Positions 46,360-55,785 of a stretch of 64,000 nucleotides of DNA are shown in pieces. Numbering within the stretch: the first letter of the stretch is position 1; each line of letters opens with the position of its first letter. The DNA is from Neptuniibacter halophilus (GTDB lineage: Bacteria; Pseudomonadota; Gammaproteobacteria; Pseudomonadales; Balneatricaceae): positions 620,001 through 684,000 of the forward strand of contig NZ_AP027292.1 in the NCBI RefSeq assembly GCF_030295765.1. The letters are read 5' to 3'. The position numbers and the translations under genes were made by a program. A model generated the notes under the pieces. It had not been told where the DNA came from, ran no database searches, and saw nothing but the letters and a program-made list of their open reading frames with translations.

Positions 46360-46854
46360 TCAGCCCTCAGTTAACGGCACTACCAGCAGTGGCGTCGCCG
46401 TCATCTGCATCACATTCTGGGCCGTGGAGCCGACCAGAAAGCGTCCCAGGCTGGAATGGGTCCGGCTGCGCGTGCCCATTACAATCAGGTCTGCTGCAAC
46501 CTCTTCAGCCACGCTGATAATGGTTTCTGCGGCGGGGCCGGATTCCACCCGGGTCAGCGGTCGCTTCTGCAACGGCAGACGGTCCTGCAGGCAGGTCTGG
46601 TTAAATTCATCGATACGCTGCTCCATCAGGCCGCGAATCTTTTCAATGCCCTGCCCACGCATCGCGCGCAGTTCCGCATCGGCCATGTAGTTTTCCAGCA
46701 ACGCTTCCGTGGCATGGCTGATCGGCTCAATCACGTTGAGAAACACAATCTGCGCTTCATGCTTAAACGCCTCTTTCGCCGCCAGCATGTAGGCCGGCTT
46801 TGAACCCTCACTTAAATCCGAGGCGTAAAGGATGGTTTTAATCTCAGGAATCAT
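46360..46854 (-). CDS. Universal stress protein (UspA family)
   Basis: 164 aa, single Usp domain. TILYASDLSEGSKPAYMLAAK at the start and the ATP-binding MGTRSRTHSSLGRFLVGSTAQNVM near the end. ATG 46854 has AAGGAG 6 bp upstream, so the longer frame to 46923 is not used. It sits in the catabolic operon between the TRAP permease and dmpQ, perhaps a stress guard for aromatic growth. The 200-bp gap before it holds a GTGATGC-N5-GCATCAC dyad (46990-47008) and no gene. Confidence 0.88.
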   Translation of the reverse strand: MIPEIKTILYASDLSEGSKPAYMLAAKEAFKHEAQIVFLNVIEPISHATEALLENYMADAELRAMRGQGIEKIRGLMEQRIDEFNQTCLQDRLPLQKRPLTRVESGPAAETIISVAEEVAADLIVMGTRSRTHSSLGRFLVGSTAQNVMQMTATPLLVVPLTEG

Positions 46855-47056
46855 CTTCAGCTCCTTGTTCATTTCCGCTGATCTCCGGCCTTGTCTGTGC
46901 CCACCCCAGCCCTGCGCTGCCATTTTCAGGCAAGCCGAACCCCTGCAGGGGGCGCCTGGCCTGCATCGCTATCAGAGAGATTGCTTAAGGTGATGCTTAA
47001 CGCATCACAGGGTGTGTTGGGTTAATCAAATAGACTCAGCCAGAGCTCCTGTTGAA

Positions 47057-48373
47057 TTAGCCGACCAGACCGGGCAGGTAGAGTGACAACGCCGGTACCG
47101 TGGCGATCAGCACCAGACGCACAATATCTGCCATCCAGAACGGGGTGACCCCTTTAAAGATGGTGCCCAGTTTCACATCCGGCAGAACGGTCTTCAGAAC
47201 AAATACGTTCAACCCGACCGGCGGTGTGATCAGACTGATCTCGGTGACCACCACCACCAGAATGCCGAACCAGACCAGATCAAACCCCATTGCCTGCACC
47301 AGTGGATAAAACACCGGCACCGTCAGCAGGATCATCGACATACTTTCCAGCACGCAGCCCAGCAGAATGTAGATCGCAATAATCGCCACAATCACCAGTA
47401 CCGGACTCAGATTCAGGCCCAGCACCATATCCCGCAGGGCATCAGGCAATCCCGCCAGATTGATAAAGTTGGAAAACAACACCGCACCGATCACCAGAAA
47501 GAACAGCATCGCTGTGGTACGTACCGAACTCACCAGCACATTCACCAGAATGTTAAAGGTCAGCCTGCGCCGCAGCAGTGCCATAAAGAACGCGCCGGAT
47601 GCACCGATCCCTGCCGCTTCCGTCGGGGTGAAAATACCGCTGTAGATCCCCCCCATGACCACTACAAACAGAAAGCAGATGCCCCAGACATGACGGAACG
47701 CTGACAGGCGCTCAGCCCAGCCCGCCTTCTCCACTGCCGGGCCGCTCTCCGGTTTCAGTTTCACCGTGACCGACACCGCCGCCATATACAGCACAATGCC
47801 AAGGAATCCCGGCAACAGACCGGCGATAAACAGCTTGCCGATATCGGTCTCGGTCATGATGCCGTAGATCACCAGAATCACGCTGGGCGGAATCAGAATC
47901 CCGAGGGTGCCACCGGCCGCAATCGCGCCACTGGCCAGATCATCCGAGTAGTTGTATTTACGCATCGAAGGCATCGCCACCTTAGACATGGTGGCTGCGG
48001 TGGCCATGGAGCTGCCGCATACCGCGGAAAATCCACCGCAGGAAACCACCGTTGCCAGCGCCAGACCACCTCGAAAGTGACCGAGAAAAGCATGCGACGC
48101 CCGGTACAACTGGGCAGATAGCCCCGCTTCGGTAATAAAATTACCCATCAGGATAAACAGCGGCACCACCGACAGGCTGTAGGAGAGACCGGTCTCAAAA
48201 GCCACCTGCGACACCATATTCAGTGCCGCATCCCAGCCGCGACTGTTATCGAACTCCACCTGTTGTACGTAGGCAAAACCCAGTACCCCGATCAGCCCCA
48301 TGGACACCCCCAGAGGTATCCGGGCAAAGATCAGCACCATCAGTGCTGCAAAACCGATCAGACTGATTTCCAT
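47057..48373 (-). CDS. TRAP transporter large permease DctM (aromatic locus)
   Basis: 438 aa, ~12 helices. FILMGNFITEAGLSAQLYRASHAFLGHFRGGLALATVVSCGGFSAVCGSS, GTLGILIPPSVILVIYGI and LITPPVGLNVFVLK are DctM hallmarks. Last of a receptor-Q-M set placed inside the IAA/catechol locus; uptake of IAA or another aromatic acid is the natural guess. Confidence 0.92.
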   Translation of the reverse strand: MEISLIGFAALMVLIFARIPLGVSMGLIGVLGFAYVQQVEFDNSRGWDAALNMVSQVAFETGLSYSLSVVPLFILMGNFITEAGLSAQLYRASHAFLGHFRGGLALATVVSCGGFSAVCGSSMATAATMSKVAMPSMRKYNYSDDLASGAIAAGGTLGILIPPSVILVIYGIMTETDIGKLFIAGLLPGFLGIVLYMAAVSVTVKLKPESGPAVEKAGWAERLSAFRHVWGICFLFVVVMGGIYSGIFTPTEAAGIGASGAFFMALLRRRLTFNILVNVLVSSVRTTAMLFFLVIGAVLFSNFINLAGLPDALRDMVLGLNLSPVLVIVAIIAIYILLGCVLESMSMILLTVPVFYPLVQAMGFDLVWFGILVVVVTEISLITPPVGLNVFVLKTVLPDVKLGTIFKGVTPFWMADIVRLVLIATVPALSLYLPGLVG

Positions 48374-48376
48374 GAT

Positions 48377-48916
48377 CTACATATCCCCTTTAGTTTCACG
48401 TCGGAACAGCCCCTTACCGCCTTTAAACAGCAGCATGCAGAGCAGGGCCAGCGTCGATACCGAACAGCAGGCCGCCATCAGAAACACCAGCCCGGCAAAC
48501 GGGATCTGCAGAATCGCGGTGGTGTCCTCATACTCGTAAGTACGCAGTGCAAACTTCCACAACATCCATGACAACACCGCAAAAGCGATCAGGTTGACCA
48601 GACAGATCAGCAGATTCTGCAGGGGTTTAAGAAAGGCCGGAACGGTCGAATCCAGCAGGTCCACATCCACATGGGCGTTTTCAGCCGTGACCATGGGCAG
48701 GCCCAGAAAAATCAGCGCCGCCAGCAGCAGTTCGGTCACTTCAAAGCCACCAGGCAGTGGCGCGGAAAACAGATCCCGCCCCACCACATCAACCAGCGTG
48801 ACCAGCATCATCAGAAACATGAAGGCTGCAGCGGTGTAGGCCAGCACCCGCTCGAACAGAAATTCGAGCGAGCGCAGCCAGATCTCTGATTTCAGGCAAG
48901 ATGAAATCAAACGCAT
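48377..48916 (-). CDS. TRAP transporter small permease DctQ (aromatic locus)
   Basis: 179 aa, four helices. The family segment FEVTELLLAALIFLGLPMVTAENAHVDVDLLDS is clear. Stands 11 bp after the receptor gene and 3 bp before dctM, a single transcript. Confidence 0.9.
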   Translation of the reverse strand: MRLISSCLKSEIWLRSLEFLFERVLAYTAAAFMFLMMLVTLVDVVGRDLFSAPLPGGFEVTELLLAALIFLGLPMVTAENAHVDVDLLDSTVPAFLKPLQNLLICLVNLIAFAVLSWMLWKFALRTYEYEDTTAILQIPFAGLVFLMAACCSVSTLALLCMLLFKGGKGLFRRETKGDM

Positions 48917-48927
48917 AGGATGGCCCC

Positions 48928-49944
48928 TTAGTGACCGTAGCTGGCGGTAATCTGACGCAGTTCCGTGAGGGCCGATTTACCATCAACCCCACGCTTTTCT
49001 GCCTCTTCCATCCAGCTCTGCTGCAGCGTTGCGGTACGCTCTTTCAGGGCTGTAATAAAGGCATCATCCGCCACAGACAGATCATTGCCTTTGGCTTTGA
49101 GTGCTGACGTAGCGGCTGCATCAGCCTGATCCCAGGCTTTACCTGCCATCTTCGCGAAGGCTTCGCCGGAGACACTCATGATCGCTTTCTGATCCGCTTC
49201 GGAAAGCTCACTGAAACGCCCTTTGTTCATCACCAGAAAGAAGCTGATGTTATAGAGACCGCCCGGCACCATGGTGGTGTGGGTCACAAGATCCTGAATT
49301 TTAAACGCCGTTACCGACTCCATCGGCAGCAGCGTTCCGTCAGCTACACCATGAGAGAGCAGTTCATAGCTCTGGGAAGCTGGCTTGAGCAGTGGTACTG
49401 CATCCAGTGCACCGGCCACATCGTTAACCACACCACCACCGACACGCATCTTCATACCGGACAGGTCATCGATTGCTGCCACCGTTTTCTTGCTGTTATG
49501 AATCTGTCCCGGACCATGGGTAAACAGGCTGAGCAACTGGGTGCCTTTATGTTCATTGGCCTGCGCCAGATATTTCTGGTGCACCCGCCAGTAAGCGACA
49601 GACAGCGCTTCGGCACTGTTACCACTGAACGGAAACTCGACCGCTTTGGTCATCACGAAGCGGCCCGGTGTGTAACCGTGCACGCTGTAGGTAATATCCG
49701 CCAGACCATCACGGGCGATATCGTAGTGAACCTTGGGGTGACCCAGCGACTTGGCGAGGATATTCACCTTAACCCGGCCCTCAGTCACCTCCTCGACCTG
49801 CTGGGTCCAGGGGACAATCATATCGGTCACCACCGGGTGCGTCGGTGGCAGCCAGGATGACAGGGTCAGTTTGGTTTCCGCAGCCACCAGAGTACTGGTG
49901 GTGATGACTGCACCGGTTAGCACTGCTTTCAGAACCTTTCTCAT
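48928..49944 (-). CDS. TRAP transporter periplasmic receptor DctP (aromatic locus)
   Basis: 338 aa with signal peptide (VLKAVLTGAVITTSTLVAA). DctP fold: KLTLSSWLPPTHPVVTDMIVPWTQQVEEVT, GMKMRVGGGVVNDVAGALDAVPLLKPASQSYELLSHGVADGTLLP. Unlike the two receptors at 32-36 kb the canonical carboxylate-Arg segment reads MRVGGG, and the sequences are not close, so substrate differs. An IacR-type palindrome lies ~83 bp before its start. AGGAG precedes ATG. Confidence 0.9.
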   Translation of the reverse strand: MRKVLKAVLTGAVITTSTLVAAETKLTLSSWLPPTHPVVTDMIVPWTQQVEEVTEGRVKVNILAKSLGHPKVHYDIARDGLADITYSVHGYTPGRFVMTKAVEFPFSGNSAEALSVAYWRVHQKYLAQANEHKGTQLLSLFTHGPGQIHNSKKTVAAIDDLSGMKMRVGGGVVNDVAGALDAVPLLKPASQSYELLSHGVADGTLLPMESVTAFKIQDLVTHTTMVPGGLYNISFFLVMNKGRFSELSEADQKAIMSVSGEAFAKMAGKAWDQADAAATSALKAKGNDLSVADDAFITALKERTATLQQSWMEEAEKRGVDGKSALTELRQITASYGH

Positions 49945-50025
49945 TGTTATTCTCCTGTAACAGAACTTGCTCAGCTCATAAGCTGTTGATTGTGTTTTTG
50001 TTCAGAGACCGGAAGCGCGCACAAC

Positions 50026-50043
50026 AAGTTGAATTTTCAACTA
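50026..50043. promoter_or_regulatory. IacR-type palindrome before the TRAP receptor gene
   Basis: AGTTGA-ATTT-TCAACT (50027-50042), same half-sites and 4-bp spacer as the sites before iacH. It lies in the iacF-TRAP gap, 82-99 bp upstream of the receptor ATG. Confidence 0.6.
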
Positions 50044-50079
50044 TTTTTTCACCCAGGCAGACGCGCTTCCAAAGGCCGG

Positions 50080-51036
50080 TCAGATATCCAGAACCAGTCG
50101 CTCCGTTTTCGAACGCGAACAACACACCGCGATCTGGTCGTTATCTTCTTTCTCTTCATCCGTCAGGAAGTGATCTTTGTGATCCGGAGTACCTTCCAGT
50201 ACATCGCAAAGGCAGGTACCGCAAACGCCCTGTTCGCAGGAAACCTCAACCTTGATCCCTGCGCCGGCCAGTGCATCGGTGATCGACTGACCCTCTTCAA
50301 CGCGAACCGTAACCCCGCTCTGGCGCGCCTCCACTTCAAACGCCTCGCCACTGCTGTCGACTTCCGCATTGAAGTATTCAAAGTGAACATTCTCAGCCGC
50401 ATAGCCCTGCTCTTTGGCGCTGTTCATCACCCAGTCCATAAAACCGGAAGGCCCGCAGACATAAACATGCCCGTTGGCTTCATAACCCGCGAACACCTGT
50501 TCCGGGTTAAAGCGCTGTTCATCAGCCTGATCATCAAAGTGCAGGTGCAGTTGCTGCGGGAATTCAGCCTGCAGCTCATCCAGAAATGCAGCGCTGGAGC
50601 GACTACGGCAGCAGTAATGCAGCTCAAAGGATTTGCCGGCCGCTTTCAGGGTGTAGGCCATGGTCAGCATCGGTGTAATACCGATACCGCCGCCCACCAG
50701 AATGCTGTGCTCTGCATTCAGATCGAGCGGAAAATGATTACGCGGGGCGCTGATCTGCAGCGTCATGCCCGGCTGGAACGTTTCATGGATGGTGCGGGAA
50801 CCACCACGGGACTCAGGATCATTCAGAATACCGAGGCGGTAACAGTCACGGCTGCCCGGCGCATTACTGAGTGAATACTGGCGGATCAGCTCAGGGGTAA
50901 TATGCACATCGATATGGGCGCCCGCTTCAAATTCCGGCAACGCCTCACCGCTGACACTGATAAATTCAAATACCGATACCCCGGCGGCCTGATCTTCGCG
51001 ACGCTTGATCATCACGTCGATTTTTTCATTGTTCAT
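50080..51036 (-). CDS. iacF: IacF-like reductase with C-terminal [2Fe-2S] ferredoxin domain
   Basis: 318 aa of the phthalate-dioxygenase-reductase/VanB type: flavin-binding RQYSLSNAPGS, NAD-binding LVGGGIGITPMLTMAYTL, and ferredoxin cysteines CEQGVCGTCLCDVLEG with a late AVCCSRSK. Passes electrons from NADH to the Rieske oxygenase IacCD. A GTG at 51045 is in frame; ATG 51036 with GGGTGA upstream is chosen. Last gene of the contiguous iacHABICDEF series. Confidence 0.88.
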   Translation of the reverse strand: MNNEKIDVMIKRREDQAAGVSVFEFISVSGEALPEFEAGAHIDVHITPELIRQYSLSNAPGSRDCYRLGILNDPESRGGSRTIHETFQPGMTLQISAPRNHFPLDLNAEHSILVGGGIGITPMLTMAYTLKAAGKSFELHYCCRSRSSAAFLDELQAEFPQQLHLHFDDQADEQRFNPEQVFAGYEANGHVYVCGPSGFMDWVMNSAKEQGYAAENVHFEYFNAEVDSSGEAFEVEARQSGVTVRVEEGQSITDALAGAGIKVEVSCEQGVCGTCLCDVLEGTPDHKDHFLTDEEKEDNDQIAVCCSRSKTERLVLDI

Positions 51037-51064
51037 ACTATTCACCCACAGATTCTTTTTAATT

Positions 51065-51083
51065 CCCGGGGCTGAGCCCCGGG
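51065..51083 (-). other. Intercistronic hairpin between iacE and iacF
   Basis: Perfect 8-bp stem CCCGGGGC/GCCCCGGG with loop of three. No T run follows, so it is more likely a processing or stability element than a full terminator. Confidence 0.45.
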
Positions 51084-51120
51084 GCCTGAGCGGGGATCTC
51101 CGCCCCCTTTCGCTGATCCC

Positions 51121-51864
51121 TCAGCGCATGAAAATACCGCCGTTAATATCCCAGGCAGCGCCAGTGACGAAAGACGCCTCCCGACTGGCCAGTTTGGTCA
51201 CCACATCCGCCACAAAGTCGGCACTGCCCAGCTCTTTCACCGGAATCATCTCGTTGATAATGGTTTCCAGTTTGTCGGCCGGAACCAGCTCACGAACCGA
51301 AGGCAGATCCATCGGCCCGGGTGCCACGGCGTTCACCGTTATCCCATCGGCCGCCAGATTGCGGGCAAAGATCTTGGTCATGGTGAGGATCGCGCCTTTA
51401 CTGGAGCCATAGTGAGCGCCGGATGCGGCGCCCCCATTCTGCCCCGCCAGCGAGGCCATATTGACGATGCGGCCATAGCCACGCCCGGCAAAGTACTGAC
51501 CAAACACCTGACAACCAAAGAAGGTGCCACGCTGGTTAACGGCGGTAACCCGATCAAACTCTTCAGGTGTGATCTCCATCACCGGGGTGGTCAGGGTCAT
51601 CGCGGCGTTGTTGATCAGCGCATCCACCTGACCGAAGTTCTCACAGGCCTGCTTCAGTGCGGTTTCGAAGTTCTCTTTCGCCAGCACATCCAGCGCCAGC
51701 GCCAGCATCCGCTCGCCGTTCGGCGCAATCTCCGCCGCAGAACGGGCCACCGCATCCTGATTGGCATCGGTCATAACAACCGCAAACCCGGCTTTATACA
51801 GATTTTCGGCAATCGCTTTGCCCAGTCCCTGAGCCGCGCCGGTTACTAATGCAACTTGAGTCAT
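51121..51864 (-). CDS. iacE: IacE-like short-chain dehydrogenase/reductase
   Basis: 247 aa. Rossmann motif TGAAQGLG at 8-15, catalytic S138, Y152 and K156 (NMASLAG, HYGSSKGA), NNAA at 85-88. In iac pathways IacE takes part in conversion of the oxidised IAA intermediate on the way to dioxindole-acetic acid. GGAG before the ATG; 11 bp from iacD. Confidence 0.88.
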   Translation of the reverse strand: MTQVALVTGAAQGLGKAIAENLYKAGFAVVMTDANQDAVARSAAEIAPNGERMLALALDVLAKENFETALKQACENFGQVDALINNAAMTLTTPVMEITPEEFDRVTAVNQRGTFFGCQVFGQYFAGRGYGRIVNMASLAGQNGGAASGAHYGSSKGAILTMTKIFARNLAADGITVNAVAPGPMDLPSVRELVPADKLETIINEMIPVKELGSADFVADVVTKLASREASFVTGAAWDINGGIFMR

Positions 51865-51875
51865 CCGATCGCTCC

Positions 51876-52355
51876 TTACAGGATGTAGCCGATACTGCTG
51901 AGGTAAGCATTGGCGTTTTGCAGACGGATCACCTTCTCCTCAATCTGAAAACCGTTATCGGTTTTCTTCAGGGTGTAGGTCAGGTCTGCCGGGTAGGTTT
52001 TCAGGTTGCCGTGACGACACTCGCTCAGGTACATGGAGCAACGCACTGTGACAAAAGCCGCGCCTTCATCCAGAATGCGGAAGCGCCCCATCTGGCGCAC
52101 GGTTTTATCGGTGGTCTGGGTCGACACCGCTTCACCGCTGTTGAGTCGCGCTACACGCAGTTCGCGCATCTCTTTTTTGTCGTAGGCATAATTCAGGCTG
52201 TTGGCGAAGTCGCTCTCTTGCGGATCGATGGGAACGATGTAGGTACCGGTTTCAGTCCACAGATCCAGCCAGCCCTGATAATCTTCAAAATCGAGCATAT
52301 CGGCTTCGCTGTCGATAAATGCCCGCACCTGATTCAGCATGTTCAGATCACTCAT
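51876..52355 (-). CDS. iacD: IacD-like Rieske dioxygenase small (beta) subunit
   Basis: 159 aa, ring-hydroxylating dioxygenase beta fold (cone-shaped, no metal). RAFIDSEADMLDFEDYQGWLDLWTETGTYIVPI at the start and GRFRILDEGAAFVTVRCSMYLSE are typical. Structural partner of IacC. GGGGAG before the ATG. Confidence 0.88.
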   Translation of the reverse strand: MSDLNMLNQVRAFIDSEADMLDFEDYQGWLDLWTETGTYIVPIDPQESDFANSLNYAYDKKEMRELRVARLNSGEAVSTQTTDKTVRQMGRFRILDEGAAFVTVRCSMYLSECRHGNLKTYPADLTYTLKKTDNGFQIEEKVIRLQNANAYLSSIGYIL

Positions 52356-52374
52356 TGCTATTCTCCCCTGCCAA

Positions 52375-53652
52375 TCAGGCTGTCATCATTTTCTTGTAAT
52401 ACTGATACGCTGAACGCATACCGGTTTCCGAACAGACCGCACCGGAGACGTTGCCATCCGGGCTTTCCTTCAGGTTGCCCATGCCCCGGTTAACCAGAAT
52501 CCACTCATCCTTACCTGCTTTTGAACCTTTCTGTACCCGCTCCCAGGCTTCCGCATCATCCGGCGTACCAAAGCCCATCGGCCCCTGAAAATGTTCGTGC
52601 AGACGCAGACGCATCTGGTTGAACGCCGCCGGCGCGCCTTCGCCACCAATCGCCACGTGGTGAATTTCGGTTTCTTCTACACTGACCGGCGCCAGCACCC
52701 GGAAGAACGCCATGGAGCAGGCGACATTCGGGAACAGGTTCAGGTTGAAACCGGAACCGCCCACCGCACGTACCATGCGACGTACTTCCAGATCAGAGTG
52801 TCCCTCTGCGGCCAGTTCTTCAGCCAGCGCCTGAAAACGCTCAGGAATCGGTGCATCCAGATCTTTTTCCAGATCCACCAGCTCAGGGATCATCACCATC
52901 ACGCTGTGGCCGTTACCCAGATCTTCAACGTGGCCTTCGCCATCCAGAAAATCGAAGATCTCCGCAGTCTGATCATCCACCGAGGAAACAAACGATTTGT
53001 GCACAATCGGGAAATGGTAAGCATCGGTAGTGTTTTCCAACTGGATTTTCCAGTTACCCGGGAAACGGAAACGGTGATCGCCCAGCACTTTCAGCGGATA
53101 ACCGCCGCCCTGCTTAACAAACAGGTCGATCCACTTTTTCGCGCCGCCGAGGAAATCTTCCAGTGGCTCAATATCTTCTTTGAAGGTCGCGAAGATCAGC
53201 CCCTGATAGGTTTCAAAACGCAGGCTGATCAGCGGGTAGTCCTCTTTGTTGATCACGCCTTCGTACTCTTCCGGCTTCGGAATCGCACGCAGCGCACCAT
53301 CGAGGGAGTAACCCCAGCCGTGGTAAGGACACATAAAACTTTTGGTTTTACCGCGCTTGCCTTCGCACACGGTCGCCGCACGATGACGACAGCGGTTCAG
53401 CAGCACGTGGATATTCTTTTTCCGGTCGCGGCTGACAATCACAGAGTGACGTCCGATCATCGCGGTTTTGTAAGAGCCCACATCCGGGATCTCACTTTCG
53501 TGGCCTACCCAGACCCAGGTGTTGTTGAAAACTTTATCCAGTTCTTCTTCGAAGATTTCCGGATTGGAGTAGATTGAGGTGTGAACCTTATCTTCCATAA
53601 TCAGGCTGTCGTAATCCGCAGCCACGTTTTTAATGTTGATTAAATCGGTCAT
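52375..53652 (-). CDS. iacC: IacC-like Rieske dioxygenase large (alpha) subunit
   Basis: 425 aa. Rieske [2Fe-2S] ligands C88, H90 (NRCRHRA) and C108, H111 (CPYHGWGY); mononuclear iron site in NTTDAYHFPIVHKSF with a later Asp. With IacD and IacF it is expected to open the oxidised indole to catechol. ATG 53652 with GGAAAG upstream is preferred over an in-frame GTG at 53664. Confidence 0.92.
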   Translation of the reverse strand: MTDLINIKNVAADYDSLIMEDKVHTSIYSNPEIFEEELDKVFNNTWVWVGHESEIPDVGSYKTAMIGRHSVIVSRDRKKNIHVLLNRCRHRAATVCEGKRGKTKSFMCPYHGWGYSLDGALRAIPKPEEYEGVINKEDYPLISLRFETYQGLIFATFKEDIEPLEDFLGGAKKWIDLFVKQGGGYPLKVLGDHRFRFPGNWKIQLENTTDAYHFPIVHKSFVSSVDDQTAEIFDFLDGEGHVEDLGNGHSVMVMIPELVDLEKDLDAPIPERFQALAEELAAEGHSDLEVRRMVRAVGGSGFNLNLFPNVACSMAFFRVLAPVSVEETEIHHVAIGGEGAPAAFNQMRLRLHEHFQGPMGFGTPDDAEAWERVQKGSKAGKDEWILVNRGMGNLKESPDGNVSGAVCSETGMRSAYQYYKKMMTA

Positions 53653-53676
53653 CTGACTTTCCACTTATTATTCTGC

Positions 53677-54198
53677 TCACTCCGGTACCGGCAGAGCGGC
53701 TGCCTGATCCCAGGGAGTCTGTACAGGTCGGTTAAACAAACTTTCAGTGCGAAAATGGCTGATCTGCCATTCGCCCTCTGCGCAGATAAAATCCACTTCG
53801 AGCCGGGCACTGCTCAACTGCGAGCGGCCGTCACTGAAGGTTGCAGTCTGTAAAAGCACCCAGTGGCCGGTAGCCTGTTCCTCCTTCACCCGGATCAACT
53901 CACTGGTGAGGAAATGAACATTTACGGCGAAGTGCGCCGGTGGCTGGGTGTACTTGTGAAACATCTCGGCGATGGCGCTGCGCCCCTGCATTCGACCGAA
54001 AGTCTTGCTGTAGCGACTACCGATCCCTTCCCAGATCGCATCCTCACTGAACAGCGCCAGCAGCGGCTCCAGATCAAAGCCCACTGTCAACTGGTCGCAG
54101 AGCGTCATATAGCAATTCATGCAGGCTTTAACCGCATGTTCGTCTTCAAATCGCTTAAGGCGCTTAGCCAGTGAAGCAACGGTTTCGCGTGCTGCCAT
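53677..54198 (-). CDS. iacI: IacI-like SnoaL/NTF2-fold protein
   Basis: 173 aa, NTF2-like cone fold: MTLCDQLTVGFDLEPLLALFSEDAIWEG, GRMQGRSAIAEMFHKYTQPPAHFAVNVHFLTSE. Its function in iac clusters is not settled. Placed between iacB and iacC exactly as iacI in P. putida 1290. ATG 54198 has GAGGA 8 bp upstream; the longer frame to 54285 would overlap iacB by most of its end. Confidence 0.82.
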   Translation of the reverse strand: MAARETVASLAKRLKRFEDEHAVKACMNCYMTLCDQLTVGFDLEPLLALFSEDAIWEGIGSRYSKTFGRMQGRSAIAEMFHKYTQPPAHFAVNVHFLTSELIRVKEEQATGHWVLLQTATFSDGRSQLSSARLEVDFICAEGEWQISHFRTESLFNRPVQTPWDQAAALPVPE

Positions 54199-54208
54199 CG
54201 TTCTGTCC

Positions 54209-54568
54209 TCAGCCCGGTACGACCAGTTCACGGCCGATACGGGCCTCAACTTTGCAGTACTTCCAGAGTTTGTAGGTACCGTCACCTACCGGCGTGCTGC
54301 GAAACAGGTTGCAACCCTCAATCACGGTTTCCAGATCGGGTACATCGGCCATGATGTAAGCGGTCCATGGGGATGAGGTGGAGGGGCCGACCTGAATCCG
54401 GTCGTCATCCATAATGCCCAGTACGTTGACACCCGGCAGTTCAGCAATCCCCTGCATCATGGCGCTGAACGCCTGCCATACATCACCCATTTCGCTCTGT
54501 GGCGCGTCCATAAAGTTCTGGTTAACACCAATACAGAACAGCACTCGATGCGTTGTTGTCTCACTCAT
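54209..54568 (-). CDS. iacB: IacB-like small protein
   Basis: 119 aa, cytoplasmic, alpha/beta (dimeric ferredoxin-like) in appearance: HRVLFCIGVNQNFMDAPQSEMGD, AYIMADVPDLETVIEGCNLFRS. Position between iacA and iacI is that of iacB. No catalytic motif recognised. AGGAG before the ATG. Function is not established. Confidence 0.78.
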   Translation of the reverse strand: MSETTTHRVLFCIGVNQNFMDAPQSEMGDVWQAFSAMMQGIAELPGVNVLGIMDDDRIQVGPSTSSPWTAYIMADVPDLETVIEGCNLFRSTPVGDGTYKLWKYCKVEARIGRELVVPG

Positions 54569-54604
54569 TGTTTTTCTCCTGAGAATGGTTGCCTGATCGC
54601 TGAA

Positions 54605-55753
54605 TCAGAGATATCCGGGGAGCGGCTTATGTCCGAAGAACATCGCTCCTGCGTTTTTAAATGTGATGGCGCCCATAAAGGCGTGCTGCGTGCACATCAT
54701 CGAATCACGCATAATTCGGGAAAGCGGGTGGCTGTTATAAGCGCCGGTCATTCCTGCGACCTGATAAGTGGTGCGGATCGCTTCGGCACATTCATGGGTC
54801 AGGTTCGATGCCGCCAGGCGAATCATGCTGATCTGATGATCGGATGGCTCGCCGCCCGCCTGAATGGCATCCCAGGCATCCCCGGTCACTTCGTAGAAGA
54901 AGGCACGGGAGGAGCGCACTTTGGCTTCCGCCTTGGCGACTTCAATCTGCACGTGTTCGCGCTCGCCCAGATTGGGCGCACCGGTCACAGAAACCCGTCC
55001 GGCTGCCATATCCTGCACAACGTCCAGCGCTTCCCGGGCCAGACCCAGCGTGGTCACCGCCAGTACCTGTGCGGCAAACGCCAACGACGGGTAACGGAAG
55101 AAAGGCTCATCCAGATTCGGTTTTCCGCCCCGGGTGAAGGTCCACTCTTCGGGCACAAACACATCTTTAACCACCAGATCGTGGCTGCCGGTACCGACCA
55201 TGCCGACTACATCCCAGGCAAACTCCACATCCACCTGCTCGCGCGGCATCACCGCCATCCGGGGCAGGGACTCACCGTCGTCAGGCATAATGCCGACACC
55301 ACACAGCGAAGCCCCCATGCAGCCACTGCCAAACTGCCAGCGACCATTGACCACAAAACCGTTATCCATACGTCTGGCCGGCTGTGGTGGGAAAATACCT
55401 CCGGCGAACACCACATCGGGTGTGTCTTTCCAGACCTTCTCGATCGTCTCCATCGGCAGCGATGCCAGATAAGCCGGGTTCATACCAAAACTGGCGACCC
55501 AACCGGCAGAACCATCAGCAGCCGAGATCGCTTCAACCATCTGCAGAAACTCTGCCGGTGACTTCTCATCCCCCCCGAAGCGCTTCGGCACCAGTGCACG
55601 ATAAACACCAATCTGCTTAAACTTTTCGATCACGTCCTGAGAGATATACATCTGCGCTTCAAATTCATCGCGGCGCTCACGTATCTCTGCCAGTAAGGCA
55701 TCAAATACGGCCTCACCACCCCAGGACTCTTTGTTTATTACACTGGAAGCCAT
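54605..55753 (-). CDS. iacA: IacA-like flavin-dependent monooxygenase (acyl-CoA dehydrogenase fold)
   Basis: 382 aa. Acyl-CoA dehydrogenase-like two-component monooxygenase (class D), relative of HpaH/C2 and HsaA: RALVPKRFGGDEKSPAEFLQMVEAISAADGSAGWVASFG, GRWQFGSGCMGASLCGVGIM, and C-terminal AFMGAITFKNAG. Performs the first oxidation of IAA using reduced flavin from IacG. 36 bp separate it from iacB and 32 bp from iacH. Confidence 0.9.
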   Translation of the reverse strand: MASSVINKESWGGEAVFDALLAEIRERRDEFEAQMYISQDVIEKFKQIGVYRALVPKRFGGDEKSPAEFLQMVEAISAADGSAGWVASFGMNPAYLASLPMETIEKVWKDTPDVVFAGGIFPPQPARRMDNGFVVNGRWQFGSGCMGASLCGVGIMPDDGESLPRMAVMPREQVDVEFAWDVVGMVGTGSHDLVVKDVFVPEEWTFTRGGKPNLDEPFFRYPSLAFAAQVLAVTTLGLAREALDVVQDMAAGRVSVTGAPNLGEREHVQIEVAKAEAKVRSSRAFFYEVTGDAWDAIQAGGEPSDHQISMIRLAASNLTHECAEAIRTTYQVAGMTGAYNSHPLSRIMRDSMMCTQHAFMGAITFKNAGAMFFGHKPLPGYL

Positions 55754-55785
55754 ATCGACTCACCCCATCCGTTCTTATTGGTTTG

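Noticed and set aside
46990..47008. GTGATGC-N5-GCATCAC dyad as an IacR site
   Set aside because: Half-site sequence and spacer differ from the TAGTTGA-N4-TCAACTA family; left as an unassigned dyad.
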